Shown here: piece after piece, positions 18,893 to 29,550 of the stretch
Layout of the letters: every line of letters begins with the position of its first letter
Position numbering within the stretch: position 1 is the first letter of the stretch
DNA from: Pseudomonas sp. PSB18
Lineage (GTDB): Bacteria; Pseudomonadota; Gammaproteobacteria; Pseudomonadales; Pseudomonadaceae
DNA length: 64,000 bases
Assembly (NCBI RefSeq): GCF_014596565.1
Contig: NZ_NOIN01000003.1
Coordinates: forward strand, 310,001-374,000
Direction of reading: 5' to 3'
Position numbers and translations under genes: made by a program
The notes under the pieces: model-generated
What the model was told of the DNA's origin: nothing
What the model saw: only the letters and a program-made list of their open reading frames with translations
The model's database searches: none

Positions 18893-20028
18893 AGTTTTTC
18901 CGCTGCTTCGCGCAGCGTCTCCTCGCGTTTGGCAAAGCACAGGCGCACCAGGCGCTGGCCTTCGGGTGGGTCCTGGTAGAACACCGACACCGGAATCGTC
19001 GCCACGCCGTGCTCACGGGTCATCCAGACCGCCATGTCGACATCGTTCAGGTCCGGGCGGATGTGCGAATAGTCCACCAGCTGGAAATAGGTACCGGTCA
19101 CGCGTGTAAAGCTGAACCGTGATGGAGTCAGCAGATCGCAGAACAGGTCGCGCTTGGCCTGGTAGAAATCCGGCAGTTCTTCCACATGCTCGGGATGTGC
19201 GGCCATGTAGTCGGCCAGAGCGTATTGCAGCGGTGTCACGCCACAGAAGCTGACGTACTGATGCACCTTGCGCAGCTCCGCCGTCAGGGCCGGTGGCGCC
19301 ACGACGTAGCCGGTTTTCCAGCCGGTCACGTGGTAGGTCTTGCCGAACGAACTGACTACGAAGGCACGGCGGTACAGTTCCTCGTGGGCGAGGACGCTGG
19401 CATGGGACACACCGTCGAATACCAGGTGTTCATAGACTTCATCGCTGATCAGGTAGATATCGCGATCCCGGATCAACGCCGCCAATTGATCCAGTTCGGC
19501 GCGACTGATCAGGGCGCCGCTGGGGTTATGAGGGGTGTTGAGAATGATCATCCGCGTACGCGGGCTCAGGGCTTCGCCGAGCTTCTGGAAATCGATGGCA
19601 AAGTCATCCAGGCCCAACTGGACGTGCACGCAACGCCCTCCGGCCAGTTGGACCGAGGGTTCGTAGCTGTCATAGCAGGGGTCGAATACGATCACTTCGT
19701 CGCCGCTTTGGACCACCGCCGCGATGGCGCAGAAAATCGCCTGGGTCGCACCGGGGGTCACGGTGACTTCCTGGTCGGCATCGACGCTGGCGCCGTAACT
19801 GCGGGCGATCTTCGCCGCGATCTGCTCACGCAAGGCCGGTAGCCCGGTCATGGGCGAATACTGGTTATGACCTTGGGCGATATGCCGGCCAACCGCGTCG
19901 CGCAGGGCCTGCGGACCATCGAAATCGGGAAACCCCTGGGACAGGTTGAGCGCACCGGTCTGCGCGGCGAGCTGGGACATCTGGGTGAAAATGGTGATGC
20001 CGACATTCGGCAGCTTGCTGGTGATCAT
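18880..20028 (-). CDS. PLP-dependent aminotransferase (methionine aminotransferase type)
   Basis: 382 residues from MITSKLPNVGITIFTQMSQL. This is a class I fold with the PLP lysine in SSFGKTYHVTGWKTGY and the substrate Arg near the end (RLVRLCFAKREETL). The opening SQGFPDFDG is typical of the YbdL/methionine-glutamine transaminase group. The next gene, an omega-amidase, overlaps its 3' end, supporting a role in converting ketomethiobutyrate to methionine with glutamine as donor. Confidence 0.88.
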   Translation of the reverse strand: MITSKLPNVGITIFTQMSQLAAQTGALNLSQGFPDFDGPQALRDAVGRHIAQGHNQYSPMTGLPALREQIAAKIARSYGASVDADQEVTVTPGATQAIFCAIAAVVQSGDEVIVFDPCYDSYEPSVQLAGGRCVHVQLGLDDFAIDFQKLGEALSPRTRMIILNTPHNPSGALISRAELDQLAALIRDRDIYLISDEVYEHLVFDGVSHASVLAHEELYRRAFVVSSFGKTYHVTGWKTGYVVAPPALTAELRKVHQYVSFCGVTPLQYALADYMAAHPEHVEELPDFYQAKRDLFCDLLTPSRFSFTRVTGTYFQLVDYSHIRPDLNDVDMAVWMTREHGVATIPVSVFYQDPPEGQRLVRLCFAKREETLREAAEKLCVI

Positions 20029-20102
20029 CAGGGTTCTCGGCGTCTGCACCCGGCTCTGGCACGGCGCGGGAGAGGTCGAGGATAGCCCAATCGCCGGGCA
20101 TG

Positions 20103-20134
20103 AAAAAGGGTGCCGCGGTGGGCACCCTTTTTCA
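20103..20134. terminator. terminator after der
   Basis: AAAAAGGGTGCC and GGCACCCTTTTT form a stem flanked by A and T runs, functional in both directions. It lies between der (leftward) and the aminotransferase start and should end the long leftward operon. Confidence 0.8.
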
Positions 20135-20149
20135 TGCTGACGACTTCCC

Positions 20150-20241
20150 CCTGTGGGAGCGAGCCTGCTCGCGATAGCGGTGGATCAGCTTGCATCAAGG
20201 TTGCTGTCCCGACGCTTCGCGAGCAGGCTCGCTCCCACAGG
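20150..20241. repeat. REP inverted pair
   Basis: CTGTGGGAGCGAGCCTGCTC then GCGATAG on the left, and TTCGCGAGCAGGCTCGCTCC then CACAG on the right. Placed just downstream of der. Confidence 0.85.
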
Positions 20242-20261
20242 TGATCGGCGCTGACTTTCGT

Positions 20262-21731
20262 TCAGCGTTTGTCGCGACGCTTCTTGTCGGCCTTCTTGTG
20301 ATGTGACATCAAGCGGCGCTTCTTGTTGACCTGGCGGTCGGTGAGCGTGTTCTTGTTGCCTTCGTACGGGTTCTCGCCGCCCTTGAACTCGATGCGGATC
20401 GGCGTGCCGACCAGCTTCAGGACACGGCGATAGGTGTTTTCCAGGTAACGGACGTACGACTTGGGCACCTTCTCGATCTGATTGCCGTGGATCACGATGA
20501 TCGGCGGGTTGGCGCCGCCCAGGTGAGCGTAACGCAGCTTGATCCGGCGGTTGTTGACCATCGGTGGCGCGTGTTCGCCAACTGCGTCTTCCAGGATCTG
20601 GGTCAGACGGTTGGTCGGCCAGCGGGTCACCGCCGACTTGAACGAATTCTGCACCGATGCGTAGAGGTTACCCACGCCCGTACCGTGCAGGGCCGAGATG
20701 AAGTGGATGTCTGCGAAGTCGACGAAGAACAGCCGACGCTGCAATTCGACCTTCACGAAATCCCGCTCGCTCGGCGTCATGCCGTCCCACTTGTTGATCG
20801 CGATGACCAGCGCACGACCGGCTTCCAGGGCGAAGCCCAACAGGTTCAGGTCGTGATCGACCACGCCTTCGCGTGCATCCATCACGAAGATCACCACGTT
20901 GGCATCCTTGATGGCCTGCAACGTCTTGACCACCGAGAACTTCTCGACTTCTTCGTGGATCTTGCCGCGCTTGCGCACACCGGCGGTGTCGATCAGCGTG
21001 TACTTCTCTTCGTTGCGCTCGAAGGGGATGTAGATACTGTCGCGGGTGGTGCCGGGCTGGTCGTACACGATGACCCGGTCTTCGCCGAGCATCCGGTTGA
21101 CCAGCGTCGACTTGCCCACGTTCGGGCGGCCGATGATCGCGATCTTGATCCCGTCTTTTTCGCTCGGGCCCGGAATGCGCTTGGCTTCCTCGCCTTCGGC
21201 GACGATTTCTTCTTCGCCTTCTTCGGGCTCATCGTCATCTTTCGGGAAGTCGGCCAGGGCGACTTCCAGCAACTGGCTGATGCCGCGACCGTGGGCACCG
21301 GCAATCGGAATCGCCTGCCCCATGCCCAACGGCGCGAACTCGGCGCGAGCCATGTCCGGGTCGATGTTATCGACCTTGTTGGCGACCACATGGGAGCGCT
21401 TGTTACGCTTGCGCAAATGCTCGGCGATCATCTGGTCGGCGGCGGTAAAACCGGCCTTGGCGTCTACCAGGAATAGCACCACATCCGCTTCTTCGATGGC
21501 GAGCAGCGATTGCTCGGCCATTTTTTCGTCCATGCCGTGTTCGTCACCAGAGATGCCGCCGGTGTCGATCAGAATGTAGGTACGCCCTTGCCACTTGGCC
21601 TCACCGTATTGGCGATCACGGGTCAGACCGGACAAGTCGCCGACGATGGCGTCGCGAGTCCTGGTCAGGCGATTGAACAAGGTGGACTTGCCGACGTTCG
21701 GTCGGCCCACCAGGGCGATTACGGGAACCAT
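20262..21731 (-). CDS. der: ribosome biogenesis GTPase Der (EngA)
   Basis: 489 residues from [17 protein letters not shown]. There are two tandem GTPase domains, each with a [10 protein letters not shown]-loop (near residues 10 and 187) and NKxD motifs, then a KH-like domain ending in a basic tail ([11 protein letters not shown]). An acidic linker rich in Glu/Asp joins the two G domains. It is essential for 50S subunit maturation. It lies downstream of bamB with a hairpin between. Confidence 0.97.
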   Translation of the reverse strand: MVPVIALVGRPNVGKSTLFNRLTRTRDAIVGDLSGLTRDRQYGEAKWQGRTYILIDTGGISGDEHGMDEKMAEQSLLAIEEADVVLFLVDAKAGFTAADQMIAEHLRKRNKRSHVVANKVDNIDPDMARAEFAPLGMGQAIPIAGAHGRGISQLLEVALADFPKDDDEPEEGEEEIVAEGEEAKRIPGPSEKDGIKIAIIGRPNVGKSTLVNRMLGEDRVIVYDQPGTTRDSIYIPFERNEEKYTLIDTAGVRKRGKIHEEVEKFSVVKTLQAIKDANVVIFVMDAREGVVDHDLNLLGFALEAGRALVIAINKWDGMTPSERDFVKVELQRRLFFVDFADIHFISALHGTGVGNLYASVQNSFKSAVTRWPTNRLTQILEDAVGEHAPPMVNNRRIKLRYAHLGGANPPIIVIHGNQIEKVPKSYVRYLENTYRRVLKLVGTPIRIEFKGGENPYEGNKNTLTDRQVNKKRRLMSHHKKADKKRRDKR

Positions 21732-21765
21732 GCGGCTCTCCACTTCGTTATTTCAGAAAATACAA

Positions 21766-21789
21766 AAGCCGCTGCGAGGCAGCGGCTGG
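21766..21789 (-). terminator. hairpin between bamB and der
   Basis: AGCCGCTGC-GAG-GCAGCGGCT stem followed leftward by TTTTGTATTTT. A second hairpin (GCTTGGG/CCCCAAGC, 21808-21829) lies right at the bamB end. Together they probably cut transcription between bamB and der, at least partly. Confidence 0.75.
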
Positions 21790-21831
21790 TGCTCAGGTGA
21801 AGCCGCTTGGGATTAAACCCCAAGCATAGTC

Positions 21832-22983
21832 TTACTTGATGGTCAGGGCTTCCAGTTTGCCGCTGTTGCCATACACATAAATCATGTTGCCTGCCACCAG
21901 CGGACGGGCACGCAGGCCGTCGCTGTCGATACGCTCGCGGCCGACGAAACGACCGTCCACCTGGCTCAGCAGGTGCAGGTAACCTTCCAGGTCACCAACT
22001 GCAACGTAGCTGGAGAACACTTCCGGGGCCGACAATTGACGACGGGCCAGGGAGTCGTTGCTCCACAGTGCGGTAGTGGAACGCTCGTCGACGCCTTCAA
22101 CCGTACCCGAGGACAGGCTGACATAGACGCTGCCGAAACCCTGGGCGACACCGGCGTAGCTGGATGCATCCCGCTGCCACAGCGGGCGACCGCTTTCCAG
22201 GTCCAGTGCCGCAACGCGACCCTGGTAGCTGGCGACGTAGATCGTACCGCCGGACAGCAGCAGGCCGCCGTCGATGTCGACCACGCGCTCCAGTTCCGAA
22301 CGACCTTGTGGGACGGCAACACGTTGCTCCCACGCCGGAACGCCGTTGGAGATATCCAGGGCAACCACTTTACCGGTCGACAACCCGGCCACCGCGAGGC
22401 GGTTGGTGACGATCGGCGCGCTGGTGCCACGCAGGGTCAGGACCGCCGGGGTACTGTCGTACAACCAGCGCTGGTTGCCGGTGGCAGCATCCAGGCCGAT
22501 CAGACGGTCATCCTGGGTCTGGACCACGACCACGTCACCGTTGGAGGCAGGCGGTGCGAGGACTTCGCTGCTCACGCGGGCGCGCCATTTCTCTTCACCG
22601 CTGCTGGCGTCCAGGGCAACGATCTCGCCCTTGAGCGTGCCGATCATGACCAGCCCGTAACCCACGCCGACGGCGCCGGACACCGGCAGTTCGAGATCTT
22701 TTTTCCATTTGACGTCGCCGTTCAGGCGATCCATCGCCATCACCACACCCGTGACGTCACCGGCATAGATGGTGTCGCCGTCGATGGCCGGCACCAGCAT
22801 GTTGTAGGTTTCGCCCTGGCCGTCGCCAATGGAGCGGCTCCATTGCTTCTGCAGCACGACTTCTTCTTTGAAGTCGGTCAGTTCGGCCGGCGGCAGTTCT
22901 TTCTTGCTGTTGCTGCTGCAACCCGCGGCCAGAATGGCCAGAGCCAGCAATGCTGCATGTTTCCAACGGATCACGTCACGCAT
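21832..22983 (-). CDS. bamB: outer membrane assembly factor BamB
   Basis: 383 residues from MRDVIRWKHAALL; the lipobox ILAAGCS predicts an outer-membrane lipoprotein. The rest is an eight-bladed PQQ-type beta propeller with repeating AxDxxxGxxxW units (VALDASSGEEKWRA, IGLDAATGNQRWLY, AALDLESGRPLWQR). It is part of the BAM complex that folds outer-membrane barrels. It overlaps the end of the upstream yfgM-like gene by eight bases. Confidence 0.95.
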   Translation of the reverse strand: MRDVIRWKHAALLALAILAAGCSSNSKKELPPAELTDFKEEVVLQKQWSRSIGDGQGETYNMLVPAIDGDTIYAGDVTGVVMAMDRLNGDVKWKKDLELPVSGAVGVGYGLVMIGTLKGEIVALDASSGEEKWRARVSSEVLAPPASNGDVVVVQTQDDRLIGLDAATGNQRWLYDSTPAVLTLRGTSAPIVTNRLAVAGLSTGKVVALDISNGVPAWEQRVAVPQGRSELERVVDIDGGLLLSGGTIYVASYQGRVAALDLESGRPLWQRDASSYAGVAQGFGSVYVSLSSGTVEGVDERSTTALWSNDSLARRQLSAPEVFSSYVAVGDLEGYLHLLSQVDGRFVGRERIDSDGLRARPLVAGNMIYVYGNSGKLEALTIK

Positions 22984-23617
22984 CCCCTTTGGCCAGGTCG
23001 TCCAGCTTGATTTGCAGGCCACCGACTGCGGCTTCGTCCGACAGCGCAGCCTTGGCTTTTTGGTAGGCCGCATAGGCCTCATCAGCACGACCCAGCTGTA
23101 CCAGCAGGTCGCCCTTGAGTTCTTCGCGGGTCGCCAGGAACGCCTTGTCGGCGTCGCCGTCGAGCAGCTTCAATGCATCTTCGGTCTTGTTCTGCGCCGC
23201 AAGCACCTGCGCCAGGCGCTGACGCGCCACTTCGCCCAGGGTTGGGTTGGCGGGCTTGTCGATGATGCCTTTCAGCTCGATGGCCGCGTCGTCCAGCTTG
23301 CCGCTGTCTACCGCGACCTTGGCCACGAACAGGCGACCGTACTGCGCGTAGGCGGTGCCGCCATATTCGCTGTTCAGCTTGCCGGCCAGATCCGCCACAC
23401 GGGCAGCGTCAGGCTTGCCGTCCGGGGTCAGGGTGGTTTCCAGCAATTGCTGATAGAGCATCGAGGCGCCTTGCGACTGGTTGCTCTGGTATTTCTGGAA
23501 CGCCTGCCAGCCGAATACGATGACCAGCGCCAACAGGCCGCCAGTAACCAGCGGCTTGCCGTTACGACTCCACCAGTCCTTCAAATCCGCCAGTTGTTCA
23601 TCTTCGGTACTCGACAC
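22976..23617 (-). CDS. YfgM-like periplasmic TPR protein, ancillary SecYEG subunit
   Basis: 213 residues. A short cytoplasmic N-terminus (DEQLADLKDWWSRNGKPL) is followed by one membrane helix (VTGGLLALVIVFGWQAF) and TPR-like helices facing the periplasm. Family members associate with SecYEG and the chaperone PpiD. Its place between hisS and bamB is the standard gene order. Confidence 0.9.
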   Translation of the reverse strand: MSSTEDEQLADLKDWWSRNGKPLVTGGLLALVIVFGWQAFQKYQSNQSQGASMLYQQLLETTLTPDGKPDAARVADLAGKLNSEYGGTAYAQYGRLFVAKVAVDSGKLDDAAIELKGIIDKPANPTLGEVARQRLAQVLAAQNKTEDALKLLDGDADKAFLATREELKGDLLVQLGRADEAYAAYQKAKAALSDEAAVGGLQIKLDDLAKGDA

Positions 23618-23657
23618 CCCAATACTCCTTAATCGCTAAATCGGCTGTTTGACAGCT

Positions 23658-24947
23658 TCAACCCTGCACGACGCAGGTGGCCAGGTGTGCGGCAAGCGCA
23701 TCCCAGGCAATACTTTGTTGTTCGCCCTGGCCACGCAGGGGTTTGAAACCTACCACTTGTTGGGCCATTTCGTCGTCACCCAGGATCAGTGCATACAGCG
23801 CACCGCTCTTGTCGGCCTTCTTGAACTGGCTCTTGAAGCTGCCGGCGCCGGCATTGATCTGCAGGCGCAGGCCAGGCAACTGGTCGCGAACCCGCTCGCT
23901 CAGGGACAAGGCCGCCAGTTCGGCTGCTTCACCGAAGGCACACAGGTAGACGTCGACCTGCCGGGAAAGCGCTTCCGGCACCTTGTCCAATGCCTCGAGC
24001 ATCAGCACCAGACGCTCGATGCCCATGGCGAAGCCCACGCCTGGCGTCGGCTTGCCACCCATCTGTTCCACCAGGCCGTCGTAACGGCCACCGGCACACA
24101 CGGTGCCCTGGGCGCCAAGCTTGTCGGTGACCCATTCGAAAACGGTCTTGCTGTAGTAATCCAGGCCACGGACCAGTTTCGGGTTAATCACGTAGGGAAT
24201 ACCAGCGGCGTCGAGGCGAGCCTTCAGGCCCTCGAAGTGCACACGGGACTCCTCGTCCAGGTAGTCGGCCAGTTTCGGCGCGTCCACCAGTACGGCCTGG
24301 GTGTCCGGGTTCTTGGTGTCCAGGACCCGCAGCGGGTTGGTTTTCAGCCGGCGCTGGCTGTCTTCGTCCAGGTGCTCGAGACGGGCCGAGAGGAACTCCA
24401 CCAGCGCATCGCGATAACGGGCACGGGCTTCGGCGGTGCCGAGGCTATTGAGTTCGAGCTTGACCGCGTCACGGATGCCCAGCTCGCCCCACAGGCGCCA
24501 GGTCAGCACGATCAGCTCGGCGTCGATATCCGGGCCATCGAGGTTGAACACCTCGCAACCGATCTGGTGAAACTGGCGATAGCGGCCTTTCTGCGGACGC
24601 TCGTGACGGAACATCGGGCCGATGTACCAGAGTTTCTGCACCTGGCCGCCGCCGGTAATGCCGTGTTCGAGCACCGCACGCACACAGGCCGCCGTGCCTT
24701 CGGGGCGCAGGGTCAGGGAGTCGCCGTTGCGATCCTCGAAGGTGTACATCTCTTTTTCGACGATGTCGGTCACTTCGCCGATGGAGCGCTTGAACAGCTC
24801 GGTGAACTCGACGATGGGCATGCGGATCTGCCGATAACCGTAGTTATCCAGCAAACGTGCGACGGTGCCCTCGAAATAGCGCCACAGGGGCGTCTGTTCG
24901 GGCAGGATGTCGTTCATGCCACGGATGGCTTGCAGAGACTTGCTCAC
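23658..24947 (-). CDS. hisS: histidyl-tRNA synthetase
   Basis: 429 residues, class II synthetase. It opens [19 protein letters not shown]. Motif 2 is visible as the [18 protein letters not shown] segment, and the histidine-binding loops [13 protein letters not shown] and [14 protein letters not shown] are intact. The C-terminal anticodon domain follows. It charges tRNA-His. It lies downstream of ispG with a 25-bp gap. Confidence 0.98.
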   Translation of the reverse strand: MSKSLQAIRGMNDILPEQTPLWRYFEGTVARLLDNYGYRQIRMPIVEFTELFKRSIGEVTDIVEKEMYTFEDRNGDSLTLRPEGTAACVRAVLEHGITGGGQVQKLWYIGPMFRHERPQKGRYRQFHQIGCEVFNLDGPDIDAELIVLTWRLWGELGIRDAVKLELNSLGTAEARARYRDALVEFLSARLEHLDEDSQRRLKTNPLRVLDTKNPDTQAVLVDAPKLADYLDEESRVHFEGLKARLDAAGIPYVINPKLVRGLDYYSKTVFEWVTDKLGAQGTVCAGGRYDGLVEQMGGKPTPGVGFAMGIERLVLMLEALDKVPEALSRQVDVYLCAFGEAAELAALSLSERVRDQLPGLRLQINAGAGSFKSQFKKADKSGALYALILGDDEMAQQVVGFKPLRGQGEQQSIAWDALAAHLATCVVQG

Positions 24948-24972
24948 AATAAATCCTTAAAAATTCGTTTGC

Positions 24973-26082
24973 TCAGCCGCGTGCGATGACCGCTGCGTCG
25001 GCTTCGACCTTTTCGGCCGCTTTCTCGCGGATCAGCCGTTCCAGCTCATCCACCAGATTGTCATTCGTCAACTTCTGCGACGGTTTGCCGTCGATGTAAA
25101 TCAGGTTCGGCGTACCGCCGGTGAGACCGATATGGGCCTCCTTGGCTTCGCCCGGCCCGTTGACCACGCAACCGATCACCGCGACATCCAGCGGCACCAG
25201 CAGGTCTTCGAGACGCCCTTCCAGCTCGTTCATGGTCTTGACCACATCGAAGTTCTGCCGCGAGCAGCTCGGGCAGGCGATGAAGTTGATGCCACGGGAA
25301 CGCAGGTGCAGGGACTTGAGAATGTCGTAGCCGACTTTCACTTCCTCGACCGGGTCGGCCGCCAACGAGATGCGGATGGTATCGCCAATCCCTTCGGCGA
25401 GCAGCATACCGAGGCCGACGGCGGATTTCACCGTACCCGAACGCAACCCACCGGCTTCGGTGATACCCAGGTGCAGCGGCTGGACGATTTCCTTGGCCAG
25501 CAGGCGGTAGGCTTCGACGGCCATGAACACGTCGGAGGCCTTCACACTGACCTTGAAGTCCTGGAAGTTCAGGCGTTCGAGGTGCTCGACATGGCGCAGC
25601 GCCGACTCCACCAGAGCAGCAGGCGTAGGTTCGCCGTATTTCTTTTGCAGGTCTTTTTCCAGGGATCCGGCGTTCACACCGATGCGGATCGGAATGCCAC
25701 GGTCCCGGGCGGCATCCACCACGGCACGCACGCGGTCTTCGCGACCGATATTGCCTGGGTTGATGCGCAGGCAGTCGACCCCCAGCTCGGCCACGCGCAG
25801 GGCAATGCGGTAGTCGAAGTGAATATCCGCCACCAGCGGCACTTTGACCAATTGCTTGATCTTGCCGAACGCCTCGGCGGCGTCCATGTCCGGCACGGAC
25901 ACCCGCACGATGTCGACACCGGCGGCTTCCAGACGGTTGATCTGCGCAACGGTGGCGGCCACGTCGTTGGTGTCGCTGTTGGTCATGCTCTGCACAGCGA
26001 TAGGCGCATCGCCGCCCACGGGCACGTTACCGACCCAGATCTTGCGGGATTCGCGACGTTTGATTGGAGATTCGCCGTGCAT
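24973..26082 (-). CDS. ispG: 4-hydroxy-3-methylbut-2-enyl-diphosphate synthase IspG
   Basis: 369 residues. The N-terminal TIM barrel ([20 protein letters not shown]) and C-terminal Fe-S domain carry the three cluster cysteines in [11 protein letters not shown] (two) and [11 protein letters not shown] (one), with a conserved Glu nearby. It is the penultimate step of the non-mevalonate isoprenoid pathway and needs a [4Fe-4S] cluster, fitting a location downstream of isc. It starts three bases after rodZ stops. Confidence 0.97.
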   Translation of the reverse strand: MHGESPIKRRESRKIWVGNVPVGGDAPIAVQSMTNSDTNDVAATVAQINRLEAAGVDIVRVSVPDMDAAEAFGKIKQLVKVPLVADIHFDYRIALRVAELGVDCLRINPGNIGREDRVRAVVDAARDRGIPIRIGVNAGSLEKDLQKKYGEPTPAALVESALRHVEHLERLNFQDFKVSVKASDVFMAVEAYRLLAKEIVQPLHLGITEAGGLRSGTVKSAVGLGMLLAEGIGDTIRISLAADPVEEVKVGYDILKSLHLRSRGINFIACPSCSRQNFDVVKTMNELEGRLEDLLVPLDVAVIGCVVNGPGEAKEAHIGLTGGTPNLIYIDGKPSQKLTNDNLVDELERLIREKAAEKVEADAAVIARG

Positions 26083-26085
26083 GAC

Positions 26086-27096
26086 TTATTGACCCAACTT
26101 CAGGCGAGCAGTCTCGCCACTGGTGAACGGAGCCACATCGACCGGCTGGCCGTTGTAGCTGACCTGCGCGCCACGGGCGTAGCCCAGGCGTACGGCAAAC
26201 GGCGGCTTGCCGTTGATGGAGGTGGTATCGCCCTTGCGCTTGAGGCCGCTGAACAGCACCTTGCCATTGCCGTCGGTAACCTGGGTCCAGCAGTCCGCAG
26301 TGAACTGAATCTGCACCTGGCCTTCACCTGCGGCCGGCGCCACAGGGGTAACCGGTGCTGCTGCCGGCGCTGGGGCCGCTGGAGCTGCCGCGGTCGGCGC
26401 CGGTGTGCTCGGGGCAACCGGTGCGCCGGCGGTGGGCGTATGCGTGCCTGGCACGGCCGGGGCCACAGTTGGGGCGGCAGGCGTACTCGGCTCAGCGCCG
26501 GCTTCGGCGTCGGCACTCTCCTGGCCTTGTGGCAATGCCAGGTTGGTTTCGCCTTCTGCCTGGCCTTCGAGCACCGCCTGGTCTTCCGGCTCGTCCAGCG
26601 GATGGATCCGCGTGGTGCCGTCGGCGCCTTCCACTTCTACATGCTCCGGCGCCATGGCGACCGATTCCTTGCTGCGCAGCGAGGTTTGATCCTGCCACCA
26701 GACGAAACCGCCCCCAATCACCGCGATCAGCAACAACAGGCTGACGATTCGCAAAATGGTGTGGGAAACACGCACCGGCTCCTCGATACGACCCAGGCTG
26801 TGCACATTGCTGCCCTGGGCATCGGAACCGGTGTACTGATCGAATTGCTGGACCAGCACGGTCTGGTCCATGTCGAGTAATTTGGCGTAGGCGCGAATGT
26901 AGCCCCGAGCGAAGGTATGCCCCGGCAATTTGTCGAACGCGCCCGCTTCCAGGTTGCTCAGGGAAGCCACGGTGAGATTGAGCTTGAGGGCCACTTGGGC
27001 CAGCGACCAACCATTGCTTTCGCGGGCTTGACGCAGGGTCTCACCAGGGTTAACGCGAGTCGCTGCTACCACTTCAGGATGCGCCGCTTTCATCAT
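26086..27096 (-). CDS. rodZ: cytoskeletal protein RodZ
   Basis: 336 residues. The cytoplasmic helix-turn-helix domain (GETLRQARESNGWSLAQVAL) binds MreB. A basic linker, one membrane helix (ILRIVSLLLLIAVIGGGFVW, about residues 113-132) and a Pro/Ala/Thr-rich periplasmic linker lead to a C-terminal beta domain. It couples MreB to cell-wall elongation. The start overlaps the end of pilF by four bases, and either of two adjacent ATGs may be used. Confidence 0.93.
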   Translation of the reverse strand: MMKAAHPEVVAATRVNPGETLRQARESNGWSLAQVALKLNLTVASLSNLEAGAFDKLPGHTFARGYIRAYAKLLDMDQTVLVQQFDQYTGSDAQGSNVHSLGRIEEPVRVSHTILRIVSLLLLIAVIGGGFVWWQDQTSLRSKESVAMAPEHVEVEGADGTTRIHPLDEPEDQAVLEGQAEGETNLALPQGQESADAEAGAEPSTPAAPTVAPAVPGTHTPTAGAPVAPSTPAPTAAAPAAPAPAAAPVTPVAPAAGEGQVQIQFTADCWTQVTDGNGKVLFSGLKRKGDTTSINGKPPFAVRLGYARGAQVSYNGQPVDVAPFTSGETARLKLGQ

Positions 27097-27851
27097 TGCT
27101 CCGACAGGTATTGCTGATATTCCGGCGTACCGGGATAGAGTCTTTTTAGTTGCAGGCCATAACTTGCGGCCTTGTCACGGTCTTCGAATACATGCGCCAG
27201 CCGAACGCCGAGCAATAGACTACGTGCATTTTGCTCGCTCAGCAGACTAAAACGTTCGTAATAGTCCCGCGCCGGCACATATTGCCTGTCTTCGTAAGAC
27301 AACTCAGCCATTTCCAACAAGGCTCGCGGCTGCTGGCGGTTGAGCCGCAACGCCTTTTCCAGTTGCTGGCGGGCCAGGTCACGCTGGCCGAGTTTCGCGG
27401 CGGTCATGCCGAGGTTCTCGAAAACCCGCGAACGCTCAGGGTAAAGGGTATCGGCGGCGGCCTGCTCGAAGCGCTCGTAGGCCTCCTTGTAACGTTGTTG
27501 CTCGTAGAGGAAGCTGCCGTAGTTGTTCAGGATCCGTGCATCCTGCGGCCGGCTGGACAGCGCCTTGCGAAAATGCTCGTCGGCCAGTTCCGGCTCCAGC
27601 TCGGCCTGGAACACCAGGGCCAGGGCCGCGTTGGCATCGGCGTCCGAGCTGTCCAGCTCCAGGGCTTTCTTGAGCGGCACCTTGGCCCGTTCGGTCATGC
27701 CCTGCTGCAGGTAGCCGATGCCCAGTTGCACATAGGCCACACGCGCTTCGTCACGCCCCTTGCTGGTTTTCATCGGGTTGTAGTCGCCCGACAGAACACA
27801 ACCGGCGCACAGACCGGTGAACAGCAATAGCAGCGCGAAGCGCAGGGACAT
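27093..27851 (-). CDS. pilF: type IV pilus biogenesis lipoprotein PilF (PilW)
   Basis: 252 residues with lipobox TGLCAGC, then about six TPR units (for example ARVAYVQLGIGYLQQGMTER and ARILNNYGSFLYEQQRYKEA). PilF is the pilotin that places the PilQ secretin in the outer membrane. The position between rlmN and rodZ is conserved. It ends inside the start of rodZ, indicating coupled translation. Confidence 0.93.
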   Translation of the reverse strand: MSLRFALLLLFTGLCAGCVLSGDYNPMKTSKGRDEARVAYVQLGIGYLQQGMTERAKVPLKKALELDSSDADANAALALVFQAELEPELADEHFRKALSSRPQDARILNNYGSFLYEQQRYKEAYERFEQAAADTLYPERSRVFENLGMTAAKLGQRDLARQQLEKALRLNRQQPRALLEMAELSYEDRQYVPARDYYERFSLLSEQNARSLLLGVRLAHVFEDRDKAASYGLQLKRLYPGTPEYQQYLSEQ

Positions 27852-27863
27852 AGAGTTCCTCTC

Positions 27864-29009
27864 TTAGTGACCGTTCGCAGCGTTCTGCACATCGTCGGTC
27901 GCGTTCAACTCGCGCACGGCAATGTAGCGTTCGCTGCGACGGGTGCGGTCCAGCACCTGCCCGACCAATTGACCACAGGCGGCATCGATGTCTTCGCCGC
28001 GGGTGGTGCGCACGGTCACGTTGAAGCCCGCGTGATGAAGCTGATCCTGGAAGCGACGGATCGCGTTGTTGCTCGGACGCTCGTAACCGGAGTGCGGGAA
28101 CGGGTTGAACGGGATCAGGTTGATCTTGCACGGGATGTTCTTGAGCAGTTCGATCATCTCGACCGCATGCTCGACCTTGTCGTTCACATCCTTGAGCAGG
28201 GTGTACTCGATGGTCAGCACGCGCTTTTCGCCCAAGGCTGACATGTAGCGCTGGCACGACTCCAGCAGCATCTTAAGCGGATACTTCTTGTTGATCGGCA
28301 CCAATTGGTTACGCAATGCGTCATTGGGTGCGTGCAGCGACAACGCCAGGGAGACGTCGATGTGCTTGGCCAGCTCATCGATCATCGGCACCACGCCGGA
28401 CGTGGACAGGGTCACGCGGCGCTTGGAAATGCCGTAGCCCAGGTCGTCCATCATCAGGTGCATGGCGGACACGACGTTGTCGAAGTTCAGCAGCGGCTCA
28501 CCCATGCCCATCATCACCACGTTGGTGATGGCACGGTCGACGGTCGCCGGGACGCTGCCAAAGGATTTGTTGGCAATCCACACCTGGCCGATCACTTCGG
28601 CGGCGGTGAGGTTGCTGTTGAAGCCTTGCTTGCCGGTGGAGCAGAAACTGCAATCCAGGGCACAGCCTGCCTGGGACGAAACGCACAAGGTGCCGCGCTT
28701 GCCCTGGGGAATGTAGACGGTCTCGACGCAACTGCCGGACGCCACGCGCACCACCCATTTGCGGGTGCCGTCGCTGGAAATGTCCTCGCTGACCACTTCG
28801 GGGCCGCGAATCTCGGCAACGGCCTTGAGTTTTTCACGCAAGGCCTTGCCGACATTCGTCATGGCGTCGAAATCGTCGACGCCAAAGTGGTGAATCCATT
28901 TCATTACCTGACCGGCACGGAAACGCTTCTCCCCGATTGAGTCGAAGAATTTCTCCATTTCCGGCTGGGTCAAGCCCAACAGGTTAATCTTGCCGATCGA
29001 TGCAGTCAT
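27864..29009 (-). CDS. rlmN: dual-specificity RNA methyltransferase RlmN
   Basis: 381 residues from [15 protein letters not shown]. The radical-SAM motif [11 protein letters not shown] (CxxxCxxC) binds a [4Fe-4S] cluster, and a C-terminal Cys (DIDAACGQL) is the methyl-carrying residue. It makes m2A2503 in 23S rRNA and m2A37 in tRNAs. GTGAGGGTGAG before the ATG at 29009 supports this start over one six codons upstream. Confidence 0.96.
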   Translation of the reverse strand: MTASIGKINLLGLTQPEMEKFFDSIGEKRFRAGQVMKWIHHFGVDDFDAMTNVGKALREKLKAVAEIRGPEVVSEDISSDGTRKWVVRVASGSCVETVYIPQGKRGTLCVSSQAGCALDCSFCSTGKQGFNSNLTAAEVIGQVWIANKSFGSVPATVDRAITNVVMMGMGEPLLNFDNVVSAMHLMMDDLGYGISKRRVTLSTSGVVPMIDELAKHIDVSLALSLHAPNDALRNQLVPINKKYPLKMLLESCQRYMSALGEKRVLTIEYTLLKDVNDKVEHAVEMIELLKNIPCKINLIPFNPFPHSGYERPSNNAIRRFQDQLHHAGFNVTVRTTRGEDIDAACGQLVGQVLDRTRRSERYIAVRELNATDDVQNAANGH

Positions 29010-29036
29010 GGTCTCACCCTCACTCACAAGCTTTAC

Positions 29037-29462
29037 TTAGCGAGCGGTTACTTCAGTAGCGGCGAAAAAGTAGGCGATTTCGCGAGCAGCAGCGGCTTCG
29101 GAGTCCGAACCGTGGACGGCGTTGGCGTCGATGGACTCGGCGAAGTCAGCGCGGATGGTACCGGCAGCGGCTTCTTTAGGGTTGGTAGCGCCCATCAGCT
29201 CACGGTTGCGAGCGATGGCGTTTTCGCCTTCCAGCACCTGAACGACAACCGGACCGGAAGTCATGAACGCAACCAGCTCACCGAAGAAACCGCGCTCGCT
29301 GTGCTCAGCGTAGAAGCCTTCGGCTTCGGCCTTGGACAGTTGCTTCATTTTCGAAGCGACGACGCGCAGGCCAGCGTCTTCGAAGCGGGTCACGATCTTG
29401 CCGATCACGTTTTTAGCAACGGCGTCAGGCTTGATGATGGAGAAAGTACGTTGAACAGCCAT
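29037..29462 (-). CDS. ndk: nucleoside diphosphate kinase
   Basis: 141 residues from [20 protein letters not shown]. The active-site His lies in [12 protein letters not shown] and the fold core reads [20 protein letters not shown]. It balances NTP and dNTP pools by phosphate transfer from ATP. GGAGTTACACCC precedes the ATG. It stands between iscX (upstream, with its own terminator) and rlmN. Confidence 0.97.
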   Translation of the reverse strand: MAVQRTFSIIKPDAVAKNVIGKIVTRFEDAGLRVVASKMKQLSKAEAEGFYAEHSERGFFGELVAFMTSGPVVVQVLEGENAIARNRELMGATNPKEAAAGTIRADFAESIDANAVHGSDSEAAAAREIAYFFAATEVTAR

Positions 29463-29491
29463 GGGTGTAACTCCAGAAACGGTAATGTGCG

Positions 29492-29522
29492 AAAAATTAA
29501 ACCCGCGAATTATACGCGGGTT
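29492..29522 (-). terminator. isc operon terminator
   Basis: ACCCGCG-AATTATA-CGCGGGT stem followed leftward by TTAATTTTTC. It lies between the iscX stop and the ndk start, closing the isc operon. Confidence 0.8.
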
Positions 29523-29550
29523 CATGGGTATTGCCTAACCTGCGAGACAA

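Noticed and set aside
25132..26880. A 582-residue plus-strand frame across ispG and rodZ
   Set aside because: It crosses two well-supported genes on the other strand and shows no motif.
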